Shown: positions 10,731-22,673 of the stretch, in pieces
How the letters are laid out: every line of letters starts with the position of its first letter
How positions within the stretch are numbered: position 1 is the stretch's first letter
Assembly (NCBI GenBank): GCA_958450325.1
Contig: OY288242.1
Coordinates: 1,984,001 to 2,048,000 of the forward strand
Length of the DNA: 64,000 nt
Source of the DNA: Agrostemma githago
Taxonomy: Eukaryota; Streptophyta; Magnoliopsida; Caryophyllales; Caryophyllaceae
Direction: 5' to 3'
The notes under the pieces: generated by a model
The model's database searches: none
Told to the model about the DNA's origin: nothing
Seen by the model: only the letters and a program-made list of their open reading frames with translations
Made by a program: the position numbers and the translations under genes

Positions 10731-12708
10731 TAAATGGCCTCGATACATTTTTGAGCCCAAAATTCCCGAACTAGATCCATATCTTCGATCGTCATTCTTG
10801 ACTTTGAAACACACTACTTAAATAAAAAAAATGAATAATAATAATAATAGTTGATTAGTGATATAGTCTTCAATCAGAGGTAAACCATAAAAAATTATTC
10901 ATACAAAGAAAATACCTCCACTAAGCCCTGTTTACTCAAAGAGTAGGATACGGTTATGTCGTACATCCATTTCATGACATAATATCCACATTCAAAACTT
11001 CCCGATTGTTGAGGGCACTAGATTTATATAAAGGAATGTGGAGTAAGTAGATCAACTTATGCATTGAAATATATGCTAAAAATTTGGATAACTTTTGTTA
11101 TTTACCTCAATCACACTCACGACAAGCTCTTTTTTTTTGGTCGGATGACATCTTCCTGAAACAACCGTGTACATTTTCCAAGCCCTGAAAATATAACCAT
11201 GGAAAAATTAAGATTACTCTTCATTCCATTCGCAACAAACTTTAATTTAAAATAAGATTATGATAATTAGTATAATCTTAACTTACAATTTTAGATGATC
11301 AGAAATCATCAAACAATGACTATTCTTCTTGTTCGGGTCAAATATATATGCCATATTGTCCCACGGGCAAACGACAATCAACATCCAATTGTTACTACAT
11401 ATATGTCAACTTAAGATTAGTATAACAAGATAACAACACCAAATAGATTAATAATGAACCAAAAGAACTTTAAGAGTCACCTTGCATAAAATGCACCCAT
11501 CACATATTTCTTATTTTCATGGAATTTCCAGACTTTTTGACGTAATTTTCCATAGCCCTTGCGTCATTCACGTATGAACTAAGATGGACAGGACACATGA
11601 AACCAACGCTATCTTCACTCACTCCAAGTGATATCCCATGTGCATGTAAGAAACTATATTAACAAAACATTGTGCGATGATTATTCCAAGTGAATATACA
11701 CACAATACAATGTGATCACTAATCAAAGAGAACAATAAGTTTGTACCTTCCCCAAACTTGAATTATCGTTATGTTTAGTGAATCGTAATTCAACATGTCC
11801 TTAATATCCTCTGATATTAAATAAACTGTGACATCGTCCTTGTAGTTGTAAACTGACTCATTGATATCAATAGATAGCGAAAAGATAGAATCGAATTCTA
11901 ATGAAGTCAACATTCTTTCCAATTGATGACAATAGGGACCAATCGTTCCAACCTCGTTAACCTACAAAGTATAACTTGAATTTAATTTTTGGATATAAAC
12001 ATGAATAATATTTCTAATAACTGAACTTACCTACAAAGTGTTTACTTACCCTTTCTACACTTTGAAGACTTGTCTCATTCTGGTGTGACATCTTGTTACA
12101 AGATTCCTTGGCTTGTTTTGGTGAAGGCTTTTCTTTCATCTTTATATGGTCGACATTTAATGAAGTTTTTAATATACTTCAAACATACATCTCTTTGATT
12201 TGGGGGTTAATAAAGCATAAAAACATACATCTTTTTTAGTTTTGGGACGAGTTGAACCCTTAGGTTGAACCTTATTTCGAGACTCCTTGGTATCTTTGGA
12301 TCTTTCTTTCCTTTTCAAGGTCTCATTGGAGCGTAGCTATAACAAGTAAGAAAGGAAATGAAGCTATTATTAACGTTTAAATATATGAATAAAATTAATA
12401 AAATATATTGTGTTCGATTAATTATCTAATTATTTCGTGAATATTCACCTCATCTACAACCAACAAAACCCACTTTTTTGGCCATTGAGCAAAACTACCT
12501 GCAGCCTCACCAACCGTTTCAAACCCGGACCATGGAACTGGAAGTAGTGCAGTAGAATCTAAACAATTATCGATAGACACGTGAACATTAAGTGGGCTCA
12601 ATGGTTTTTGGTGCACTACTACGTTGTCTCTCCATGGCCAAACCATCCCTTGGGCAACGACGACCAAAGTAGTCCCATCATGAATACCTAACTTACATGG
12701 TGTTTGAT

Positions 12709-14584
12709 TGATCGCCTCCCAATCGGTTCGGTCGTTAACGAAGGACGGGGGGTCAAACGATATTTATAAGACTCAAGATGACACACAAAAACAAACAAGT
12801 ATTCGTGATAAGTCGAGGTCGGTCCACAGGGAACGGATGTATTGACCAGTTTAAAGCGATGTGTTTGATGTCTAGAAGGGGGGGGGGGGTTTCTAAGGGT
12901 CGAGTCTATGGTCGAGTCTATGCTAGAGGAATCACTACGAGAATGACTAGGGGTAATTAATCTAGGGAAAGGTGTTGGGGAGAAGTCGGGATTCGGAACA
13001 TGGAATCTAAGAAGGTCGGAATCGAGTTTTTGTCGCAAAGTTGATAAAGGGAGAATGTCACCTTTCGGTTTCTTCACCCAACCCACCTAAAAACCCGCTT
13101 TCGCGGCGAAGAAGGGTAAGTCTCTTGTTATGGTAATTTCTACCCCGAGTTTTCCCATATTGATAGAAACGAGTCAAGGTCGGTCTAGTTGGCCGGACTA
13201 AAACAACAATGACACAACAACCACAAACAAGGTAAACCAACATGCAAGCAACCCACCAATACCCCTAAATTCAAATAATCCAAGTCTTCATCCCTAAACC
13301 CCCCAACAAGAAATCTACTCACTAATCATAATGGAAGGAAACAAAACATTAACTAAGGAGAAACTATCTAAAGCATGCATATTAACTAGATCTAAGGAAA
13401 CCAACAACAATATGATGAGAAAGCTACAATCTAACAATTACCCACTAAATTATGAAACTACCAAATTAATCTAGAGAATAATCTAGAACAACATGAACAA
13501 GATCTAGAGAAACTAACTACACTAAGATGATCTAGACTAGATAATAATGAGAAAACTAAATTAAGTCTAAACTAGAGATAAGAGAGTGGAAAGAAATGTA
13601 CCAATTATGAAGATCTCCAAGAAAAAAGAAGATTGCATGAATAAAGGTTGAATCTTTGATGGAGAGAATGAAGAACTTGTCACTAATCCTTCAATAAACC
13701 CAACAAATCTTCAATAAAACTTGGATAATCTTCTACAAACTTGTAATTTAGAGAATTGTTGATGTAAACTAAGTAGATCTACTACTAATTACTATGTAAA
13801 CTACTAGATTTATAGGGGATTACTACTAGAATATTACTAGATTGCTCTACTAATGGATGGTGTAATGTGATGGATGCCACACTAATGGAGGCCTACTACT
13901 ACTTACTTAGGCAACAATTTAGGGTAACATATATATAGTAATCTTCTTAATGGGTTTTTAACCTAAAGCCCAAATCCACTTCATGCTCCATTAATGAGAC
14001 AATCACTCCTTGCATCTTCATGGGGTGAAACTTTGCCCTGCGGTCATGACGATAATTCCCACCGGGTGAAATTTCACCCGGTTAGATTTTCTTCCTTTTT
14101 TTTGCGTTTTTGGCTCTTCTTTCCATCGGGCGAAATTTCACCCGGTCAGTTTCGCCCAGTGGAGAGTCTCGGAAAATCTTCGGGGAGGCATTTTTACCGT
14201 CGGGTGAAATTTCGCCCGGTGGAGAGTCTCGGAAAATCTTCGGGGAGGCATTTTTACCGTCGGGTGAAATTTCGCCCGGTCATTCTGCTGGCCTCTTTTC
14301 TTGTCTCATTCTTCGTTAATTGATTGGATGGCTTCAAACTTTAAGTTGTGTGCTACTCTTAGGACGGTATTCCCTTCTCTTGTGCTCGTGGAAGCTCGAT
14401 CGTGATTTCGGTGCCAAATCCTATCAAAATCGATAGAAAAACTACCAAAAACACGTAAAACGCACAAGAGGGACGCTAATGCGAGAAGTACACAAAATAT
14501 GGCGATAATCGCACTCTAAACTCGCAAAACGAGAGAAAACGGGTCGAAATGAGAGGAAAAACGGTCTAAATTTAGCACACAACA
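12709..14584 (-). mobile_element. Solo LTR, Athila-like, 1.88 kb, inside the CACTA
   Basis: TG...CA ends with a perfect TTGAT duplication (12704-12708 and 14585-14589) and no internal region, so this is one LTR left by recombination. It is read on the minus strand, because a GTTCCCTGTGGACCGACC segment (revcomp near 12815-12835) matches the end region of Athila-type LTRs. The start (revcomp of 14584 leftwards) has the segment GATAGGATTTGGCACC. It contains a perfect 22-bp palindrome at 14061-14082, three near-palindromes at 14127-14144, 14201-14218 and 14261-14278, and an exact 60-bp tandem duplication (14161-14220 equals 14221-14280). A TATATATA run near 13928-13936 is the likely TATA box. Confidence 0.85.
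14161..14280. repeat. Exact 60-bp tandem duplication in the solo LTR
   Basis: The two 60-base units are identical by direct reading. Each ends with a CGGGTGAAATTTCGCCCG near-palindrome, so the duplication multiplies the palindrome. Confidence 0.97.
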
Positions 14585-16646
14585 TTGATCCTATAGAAAT
14601 ATAAGAAAGCAAAGTTAGGTAAATGTTATCATATTTTAAATTATAGACTAAATATGACGGTAATGTTACCTTTAATTCAATAAAGGCCACTTTGATCAAT
14701 TGAAGGACAAGTTATTTCGTAATCATGTCCAGACGGGGAATGATTTGAAGCTCTCTCATCCTCGACAAAAGCATGGGGTAAAATCATACCACAAGCCTTT
14801 GCCATTTCTAAAAACATACTCTTCATCTCCACCCTTATTTGGCTTTGCATCTCCTCTAACTTTGCATCCATTTCTTCTGTCGTGTACATTTTCTCATGAT
14901 TACTTCGAATTTGTTGACCAAAAACTTTCCGATTACCAACCAAAGTTCCAACTCCTCTTGTCCTTCCAGGATGCTCCTTTTTGCCCGTTGCTTTCACCAA
15001 TACGTCTACCGATCTCGAAGAAACAAACTCCCCTTTGCTTTCCATATCTGACCAATGTTTCTGTTTACATAAAAATGAAATTATGTTACGTAATTATATG
15101 GAAGTTACAAAAAAATAAATAACGTATTTTAGTTAATATGGTTATGGATAAGATTTACAATGTTGTCGATAACTTCTTGAGTTTCAGGTGTAGGAGCACT
15201 TGATGATGGTGTATGTCCTTTAATCCACTTAAAGCTTCTATCTTTAAGACGTTTGGTAACAATTTTTTCTATTTCAATAGGATCGGCAGTAGGATTTTTT
15301 TTTTCTCGGAAGCAATTTCTTCTGCAAACCATTGTTCAGCCAACATACCCTGCTCTACCCATGAAATGTCGAATCTTGTTATTGACTTGGCCGGCTCGAG
15401 CTTTTTCACTTCTTTCCTGCAAACATGACAACAACACAACCAACAAAAGAAATAGTGAAAACAAACCAAAAACATAATAATGAACACCAAAATAGGTCAA
15501 AAACAACACTAAAACACAAAATAACCCTCGAATAAAACAGCCCCCAAAAAAATTTAAAAACAGAACAAATGGTCACAAAACAGCAATATACAACAGGAAA
15601 ATAGCTGAAAACAGCAGAGTATAGCAGTAAATTGAACTAAACAGCCTAAAAAAACAAAGAAAATAGAATAAATAGTCCCAAAACAGCGATATAAAACCGG
15701 AAAACAGCAGTAAATAGGACAAAACAGTCCCCAAAAAAACCGAACAAATAGTCCCGAAACAGCAGTATACAACCGGAAAACCATAAAACAGTCCCAAAAA
15801 ACAAAAAAGAAAAAACATAGCCAATCATATGTTCATACCTTCCACTTTGGATCCATACGTTGTCTTACCAACTCCTCCCAATCTTCTTCTGCGATCCCGA
15901 ATTTTGAACAAGGATTGACATCCAAATTTTCTGCCTCTAACCCATTTTCATCTAACTCCTCTTCACTTCTTTGTTTTCTTTTTTTGTGAATATATTCCCT
16001 TGTTAACCTTGTCCGAAAATCTTTGAAACGATTCCCCACAATGCTTAGTACAACATGACGTTTGTCATCTTTGATGGTGTACTCATCCTACACAAGTAAC
16101 AAATGAAAATGTAAGTTTATCATAAATTAAAGTACATTTCTTTACCAATCTAAAAAAAATTACCTTCAGTTGTAGCCAAATAGTTTGTATTTTGCCCTCG
16201 GGTACATTAGGCCAACTCTTATATGTGATTTTAATTTCTCGAGATATAACCCCTACTCGTGTCGAAAAGGATTTTCTATGTGGTCCAACTGGGTTATCCA
16301 CTTCATCAAAGTCTAAAATTTTCGTAACCTTTTTAGTATCTTTCTTTTTCTCCTTCAGGCCAGTTGTCGGGCCTCTAGGTTTATACTTCTTTTTTGTTGG
16401 TGGATTTTGGACATCATTATTCATATTGTTAGCTTCTTCCATGATGAAACACCTGAAACATAGGGAAAAATATAAGCAAAAAGAATAATAAGAAAAATAA
16501 AAAACAAAGAATAAAATATAATATAACAAGCGATATATACATGAACTAATAAAGAATAATAATGAATTGATATACAACAAAAAATGACTATACCTTTCCT
16601 TATTTAAAATCACATATTATGAATCTAAGACAATGAACCGTGTCTA

Positions 16647-19600
16647 TTATTTAGGGTTATCAAACCACATTCCCTCGTTATGATCGTCACGTATATATGT
16701 TTCATCTCTTATATTTACCATCTGTTGGTTACTGGAAACAGGTGGAAGTTCATCAAACTGGTCATATTCTTCTTCGTCACCAACACCTTCTACACCAAGA
16801 ATGCATCGTTTACCCGTACGAACAACCGACAATCTTTTATCAGAAGGGTCTTCTACATAGAAAACCTGTTTACCTTGAGATGCAAGTATAAAAGGCTCTT
16901 CTGTGTGTCCTACGACGTTGAAATCAACCAAAATGAATCTCATATCATCAACTTTAACACCCTTATCACAATCAACCCATTTACACTTGAATAAGGGCAC
17001 ACTAAATGTCGAATAATCAAGCTCCCATATGTTTTCAATTATCCCATAGTATGCCCTTGTAATTTCTATTGGTTTCTTACCTCTTTCGACATATGCTTCT
17101 TATGATGCAGTAACAGTAACACTACTATTCTGCATTGTACTTCTGCAATCCTGACGACTTGTATAAAAACAAAATCCATTGATATCATACCCATCATAAG
17201 AGCTAATAGTTCGATTGGGTCCATGTGTTAACCATCTTATGATTTTACTTACCTTGTGTGAGAGATTGGATAACTCGTCCATCACCTTATCTTCAAACCA
17301 CCTGACAAAAGTTCGATCGTGTTCAGCCATCAACCAACCCTCTCGCTTATTTGGATATAGTTGCTTCAACAGAGTAAAGTGTTCCGATAAGTACCGATGG
17401 ACTTTGGTTATATGTTTTAAAACATACATATGAGCTCGCTGCAAGGTTTGGTTCTCAACTATAATGAACTTCTTCCCCAAAATTCCCTTACCTTGTAGTC
17501 TTCCTTCATGTCGAGATGTTGGGAGTCCAATAGGTTTCACATTTTCCATATAATCAACACAAAATCCTAGTGCTTCACAAGCAATGGTTGCTTAAACAAT
17601 ACTTCCTTCCAAACGACAACGATTCTTCATTCGGCGCTTATATGTTCCCATTTCTCGTTCCATCGCCCACATATTTCTTTGGAAGACTGGACCACAAATA
17701 TTTATCTCTCTCACTAAATGAATGATTAAATGAACCATGATATCGAAAAAAGATATCGGGAAGAACATTTCTAATTCACAAAGAGTTTCGATCACATTAG
17801 CTTGCAAGAGATCTAAGCTATCTGGTTCAATATCCTTACAATTGATGGAATTGAAGAACAAACATAACTTGGTAATAACTTGTCTAACATGCTTGGGCAA
17901 TACGGATCGAATTGCCACAGGCAACAGCTGTGTCAACATAACATGACAGTCATGATATTTCAAACCTACTAGCTTCAAATCTTTCATTGAAACAAGGCGG
18001 CTTATGTTCGAAGAATATCCATGTGGCACCTTAATACCCTTTAAAGACTCACACACCGCAATCTTCTCATTCTTCGACAAAGTTGTGCTAGTTGGGGGTA
18101 AATATATGCGTTTCCCAGTCTCTTTTGGTTGTAACTCAACTCGTCCCCTTGCAGCCATGTCCCTTCTTGCTTTCACCCCATCCTTAGTCTTGTTTGGCAT
18201 GTTTAACAATGTTCCAATTATACTATCAAAGACATTTTTCTCCACGTGCATAACGTCAATACAATGTCTTACAGACAAGTGCTCCCAATAAGGAAGCTCC
18301 CAAAAAATTGACTTCTTTGTGTGATATACCCCATTCGGAGGAGGCCTGTATGGTTTTCCAAATTCAGTCATTGTGTTCTTAACTCGATTGTGATACTCTT
18401 TCTCACTCAAAATCTTAGGAGGGGTCGTTGCTCCATTTTCCCGTAAAAAGCTATCCTCTTCTTCCTATATTGATGGCCCTTGGGAAGAAATCGACGATGA
18501 CCCATGTATGCATATTTACCCGAGTTTTCCAACCAATCAGACTCGGTGTCATCCCCACAGACAGGGCAACCTTTATCAGTCTTCAACCTATATCCAGAGA
18601 GGTTGCCATAGGCAGGGAAATCATTAATTGTGCAATACAACATTGCATGCATTTGGAATCTCATGTTTGTGGCAGCATCAAAAACACTCACACCAACATC
18701 CCACAACAACTTCAAGTCCTCAATAAGTGGAGCCAAATATATGTCGATGTCGTTTCCCGGTTGCTTCAGACCTGATATAAGTAATGTCAACATGATGTAT
18801 TTGCTCTTTGTAGTAAGCCAAGGTGGGATATTGTATATTATTAACATTATAGGCCAACTACTATGTTGTGTACTCAGTGTTCCAAATGGATTAATTCTAT
18901 CTGTATAGAGTCCTAATCATAAATTTCTATGCTCTAGACCAAATTTCGGAAAAGTTCTATCAATATTTCGCCATTGGGGAGCGTCGGCCACACGTCTCAA
19001 TTTTCCATCTTTATTTCTCTCTTCGTGGTGCCACAACATGAGCTTCGCATCTTTTGGATTTGCAAAGAGCCGCTTAAACCTTGGGATTATTGGTAAATAC
19101 CATAAAGTTTTCACCGGACCTCCTTTCTTGCCTCCTATATTATTCTCTACCAATTTGTACCGTGATTCTCCACATCTTGGACACTCTTCTAAGTCATTGT
19201 ATTCTTTTTGATAAAAGATACAGTCATTTGGACATGCATGAATCTTTTCGTATTTCATAGCCAATGGACATAACATTCTCTTGCATTGGTATGTGGTGGT
19301 TGGAAGTTCATGATTCTGTGGCAACAAGCCCGATACATACTCTAACAAAGATGTGAAACTCTTATCACTCCACCCACTCCTAGCTTTTAATGTGTACAAT
19401 CCCAACACACTAGTTAATCAACTAGATTTACAACCTGGGTATAAAGATTTCTTGGAATCAACAACCATTCGTTGAAACATTTCCGGACACTGCACGAAAT
19501 CTTTTTCAAGATCAACCATCATGTCATCTATTTTTCCAAGCTCTTCTTTCTCATCTGCGTCAATAGCCTTTTTTATGTCATCTTCATTATCAAACTCTCC

Positions 19601-19894
19601 TTGAACCTCAATGTGAGCGAAATCATCATCCACTACATACCTATTAATATCATTTGCATTCTCTCCATGACATATCCAAACACGGTAATTTGGTTTAAAC
19701 CCTTTAATAATCAAATGCTCTCGCAACTCTTCAATAGATTTAACCTTCTTCACATTGTAACATACATTACATGGACACCTGATTAGATTACCATCCCCTT
19801 CTAGCATCTGATGTGTAACGGCAGTATTGATAAATTCTTCAAGCCTTCGACTAAATTCAACATACCGATTTTCATACATCCAACTTCGATACAT
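16647..19894 (-). pseudogene. CACTA TNPD-type transposase (Transpos_assoc, Transposase_21, DUF4218, DUF4216)
   Basis: The catalytic transposase of CACTA elements cuts the element ends. Starting at ATG 19894 (MYRSWMYENRY), the domains are Transpos_assoc with its Cys/His set (IRCPCNVCYN), the Transposase_21 core (CPNDCIFYQKEYNDLEECPRCG, INPFG, GYRLKTDKGCPVCGDDTESDWL), DUF4218 (ILSEKEYH, DLKLVGLKYHDCHVMLTQLLP, MWAMEREMGTYKR) and DUF4216 (VPLFKCKWVDCDKGVKVDDMRFILVDF). Order and length fit a complete protein of about 1,080 residues. The frame is broken by in-frame stops near 19410, 18915, 17593 and 17101 and by a frameshift near 18430. The stop near 18915 is a TGA where the family has Arg, as expected from CGA to TGA decay. 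The region 19895-21217 upstream holds the presumed promoter and no gene. Confidence 0.9.
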
Positions 19895-21217
19895 ATTCTA
19901 ATAATTAACACACGTCGATTCAAAATACCTTCAAGTTAGAGTTCATCTATTTGGAGACTACAAAAAGAGGAATAAGCAACACAAGCTAAAGAACGGTGGA
20001 GTTATTTATCTAGAGTACAAGAGTTCATCTAAAGTGCTTGTTTTAATAATGGGACAATACCGTGCAACATTACAATGGGACAAACGCATACAGTGAGTTG
20101 GATGTTAATTGAGCCTCCAAGTATTCTCTATATGTATATATGTATCTACAACAGCTTTATGGAGAATCTACAACAGCTTAATGAATAACGAAAGATAAAA
20201 AAACAAAGAATAACGAAAAAAAAAGAATCAAAGAATAACGAATTCAGGGAGGGACTAAATTTGAGTAGTTCATTATGTTGGTAGACCTTGAGGAAACCTC
20301 TAAACATCAGTACAATAATTATACACCATATACTTCCTCTGTACCCTATTTAACCTCTACACATTCGCCAAATCCATCTATTGGTTCAACCAATTCGAAC
20401 TCGAGCTCGAGCTCAAAGACGAACTCGACTCACAAGATGAAGAACCCGAACACGAACCCAAACCCCAAACAACACAAGCACCAGCGTTATACCCCTTAAA
20501 ACCCCGCCGTAGACCAATCTCTCCGTACCTATTATTATTCCAATCTCTCTGTTCCTATTTACTTAATTAACACATTTAAAGTTCGAAAAAGTATAATAAT
20601 CATTATTCGCCAAATCAGTATGCTGTAAAACGGTTCTGTTCTTTAGTATCCAATAGTACTGATTCAATCATCCACTTGAAAAATCGCGTAATAACATAAA
20701 GTAGATGGAATTCAGCTTGAACACAACACGTTTGAAACAAAACAACAAGAAAAATCCACACTGAATGAAAATCGACAACCCTACATGTACCAAAAACTAA
20801 CAACCCTACATGTACCAAAAATTAACAACCCTAATTCAAAATTGATATAATCTGTGAACTCATCAATATAATCTGTAAACTCATCAACAATTGAAAAAAT
20901 AAAAGCCCCAAATCGAAACAAAAAAAATATAATTAATAATTTGAAAGAAAAAACCTAAATAACATACTTGGTGCGTGGGTCGTCGGTTTGCCAGACTTCG
21001 GCCGCCAGTGGTTAGGTTTGGTCGTCGGAGGAGGTCGTCGGTCGGTGGTGGTTTGGTCTGGTGTTCGGTGGTTGGGCTCGCGAAGAAGAAGACGGGCGCA
21101 CAAGTTTATTTGGTCGCTGGTGGTGGTTTGGTTTGCTATCATACGGAGTACTTTTTTATGATTTAAGAATCTTAAGGGTTTTGTGTATAATGTTGTTGCT
21201 TGTATTGTATATTATAT
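19895..21217. other. CACTA 5' non-coding region upstream of the transposase
   Basis: AT-rich, with low-complexity stretches (for example GAACTCGAGCTCGAGCTC near 20397). Short ORFs here (20275-20499, 20933-21142) are Ser/Asn/Pro/Thr-rich or simple and show no domain. It is probably the promoter and leader of the transposase gene. Confidence 0.5.
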
Positions 21218-21440
21218 TTGGGTAGCCTTTCCCACCGGTTCTAAAAGAAACAGATGTTATTGGGTACTCTTTCACACCGGTTTCAATTTACAACTGGTGT
21301 TAGATGGGTTATAATTCTCTTACACAACCCTTTCACACCGGTTTATTCTGTACAACCGGTGTGAATGTACATTTTTTGATTTTTTGTCCACCACTTATGA
21401 CTCTTTAGCATCGTTTTTTTTTTTTCAACCGGTGTGTTAT
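21218..21440. repeat. CACTA right subterminal repeats
   Basis: Repeated CACACCGGTTT and ACAACCGGTGTG motifs in both orientations, matching the left array at 9002-9335. Confidence 0.85.
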
Positions 21441-21458
21441 GGTAGATGTCGTTGGTGC

Positions 21459-21472
21459 TTATTCTACTAGTG
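21459..21472 (-). repeat. CACTA right terminal inverted repeat
   Basis: TTATTCTACTAGTG, the exact inverse of 8981-8994. It is followed by the AGA target duplication. Confidence 0.95.
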
Positions 21473-21475
21473 AGA

Positions 21476-22673
21476 TATGCTAACTTTAAAGGAAAACGAG
21501 CATGATACTCCATGTAAGTTAGATACTAGAGTTAATTTCTCACATTCCACTGACTATGTTATGACTGAATCTGTTGCATCTATTAGACAGGACATATGCC
21601 CATTTGAGGAAGATGATGATGATGTGTATAGTGTTCAATCTCACATCGTTCCCCAGACCCCTACGATTTATAACTTGATGCAGGATGATGACTTGCATTC
21701 CTTGGATACTTGTGAACCATCTTATTCTCCTTCGGAGCAACTTTCACACCCTTTAATCAAGTATTCTTCTCATTTTGTGAAAGTTGTTGTCGCAAACAAT
21801 GATTGTGAGATGGAAAGTGTTATATTTGAGGAAAATGTGTGTTTGGATGCTTTGACTAATGTTCTTTATGAGGATAACATTGAGGATTTTGGTTCATGTG
21901 AATTTGAGAGTGTGTCATTTGATGTCAATTTTGAGATTTTGGAAAGAGGGTTGAACAATAAAGAAGCCCGTGAGCGTGAGAGGAAAGTTCAAACGGACGA
22001 GAGTCGGGAAGAGAATGCACTTTTGAATGATACTTTGAGTGAAGAGAGTTTCAGAATTGAGGATACTTGGGATTGCGAATCTGATTTCTATGAAAAACCT
22101 ATTTTAGAGAAATTTGACTTTTCCCATTGTTTTGAAGAGGGATCTCTTTCACCCATTGATTATCTTGATCTTGATTCCCTTACACCTTTGCTTGAGCCTA
22201 TGATTATGGATGAGGATTGTGAGACTCTTTTAGAAGAGATTGTTTTGGCTATTAATTTATCGTTTGATGGTTGTCTTCTTGAGAGCATTGAAGATGGTGA
22301 TAATAATAACTCCTTCGAGGGAGTTGAAGAGTATAAGTTTGATGCTTTGAGTAGTTTTGAGTTATTTGACTCTCCTCTTGTGCAATTTGTATCAAATGAT
22401 AAGACTTGGGCTAATTTTGAAATATTTGGTTTGTATGTCTTTTCTCATAAACTGCTCACTACTCTTCTTACTTATCATGCTTATTATTGGTCATGCTTGT
22501 TGATGTTAATTCCCTATGACCACTTTGTTGTTGATTGGTCTAGCTTGTTTGACAAGCTAATGCGATCCTTGACCTATTTTTTAGGCGATTCACATAGGTT
22601 GTTAAGATGTGTTCTATATATTTTCTTTGCTTCTCTTGTGTTTTTTTTTGTTTTGTTGTTTTTTTGTGTGTAG
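21476..22673 (+). pseudogene. Athila-A single ORF, C-terminal part: acidic region and hydrophobic tail
   Basis: This continues the frame begun at 8673-8980 (see there). About 250 residues are strongly acidic (Glu/Asp clusters such as FEEDDDDVY). A more hydrophobic C-terminal 110 residues follow, with two likely membrane segments: one around LLTTLLTYHAYYWSCLLMLI, the other the last 20 residues (VLYIFFASLVFFFVLLFF). No protease, RT or integrase motif is present and no known family is recognised. The stop TAG at 22671-22673 is followed directly by the 3' non-coding region. The ORF is otherwise open, so before the CACTA arrived it could have been translated as one protein. Confidence 0.55.

Larger units (their letters stand above)
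10730..16442 (-). pseudogene. CACTA second gene: Transposase_24 (TNPA-like), DUF8039 and Ulp1-like peptidase
   Basis: Many plant CACTA elements carry a second gene that joins an En/Spm-type DNA-binding region to a C48 (Ulp1/SUMO-peptidase-like) domain. Here the probable start is ATG 16442. An exon around 16140-16442 has a Lys-rich start and ITYKSWPNVP. Later exons near 15833-16040, 15130-15490 and 14700-15045 include HPGRTRGVGTLVG and a coiled-coil segment. A DUF8039-like exon at about 12449-12708 shows LVVVAQGMVW, SIDNCLDSTALLPVP and GSFAQWPKK. Ulp1-like exons lie at 11287-11394 (WMLIVVCPWDN..FDP) and 10916-11017 (CPQQSGSFECGYYVMKWM), with a last short exon at 10730-10816. The catalytic Gln and Cys are present, but the usual His before Trp reads as Asn. 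A solo LTR lies at the 5' edge of the DUF8039 exon. Exon limits are hand-called; a small frameshift near 11530 is likely. Confidence 0.65.
8981..21472 (-). mobile_element. CACTA (En/Spm) DNA transposon, 12.5 kb including two nested insertions
   Basis: The left end is CACTAGTAGAATAATAGCC and the right end is the inverse of CACTAGTAGAATAAGCACC, giving a 14-bp perfect terminal inverted repeat. The target duplication is AGA (8978-8980 and 21473-21475), the expected 3 bp. Subterminal arrays of CACCGGTT/AACCGGTG motifs lie inside both ends. Two genes are on the minus strand: a TNPD-type transposase (16647-19894) and a Transposase_24/DUF8039/Ulp1-like second gene (10730-16442). A MITE (9652-10730) and a solo LTR (12709-14584) inserted later. 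Without them the element is about 9.5 kb, normal for an autonomous CACTA. The transposase has several stops and a frameshift. Confidence 0.95.

Noticed and set aside
20275..20499. Small Ser/Asn/Pro/Thr-rich ORF in the CACTA
   Set aside because: Low complexity, no homology to the second CACTA gene, and it lies in the presumed promoter region.
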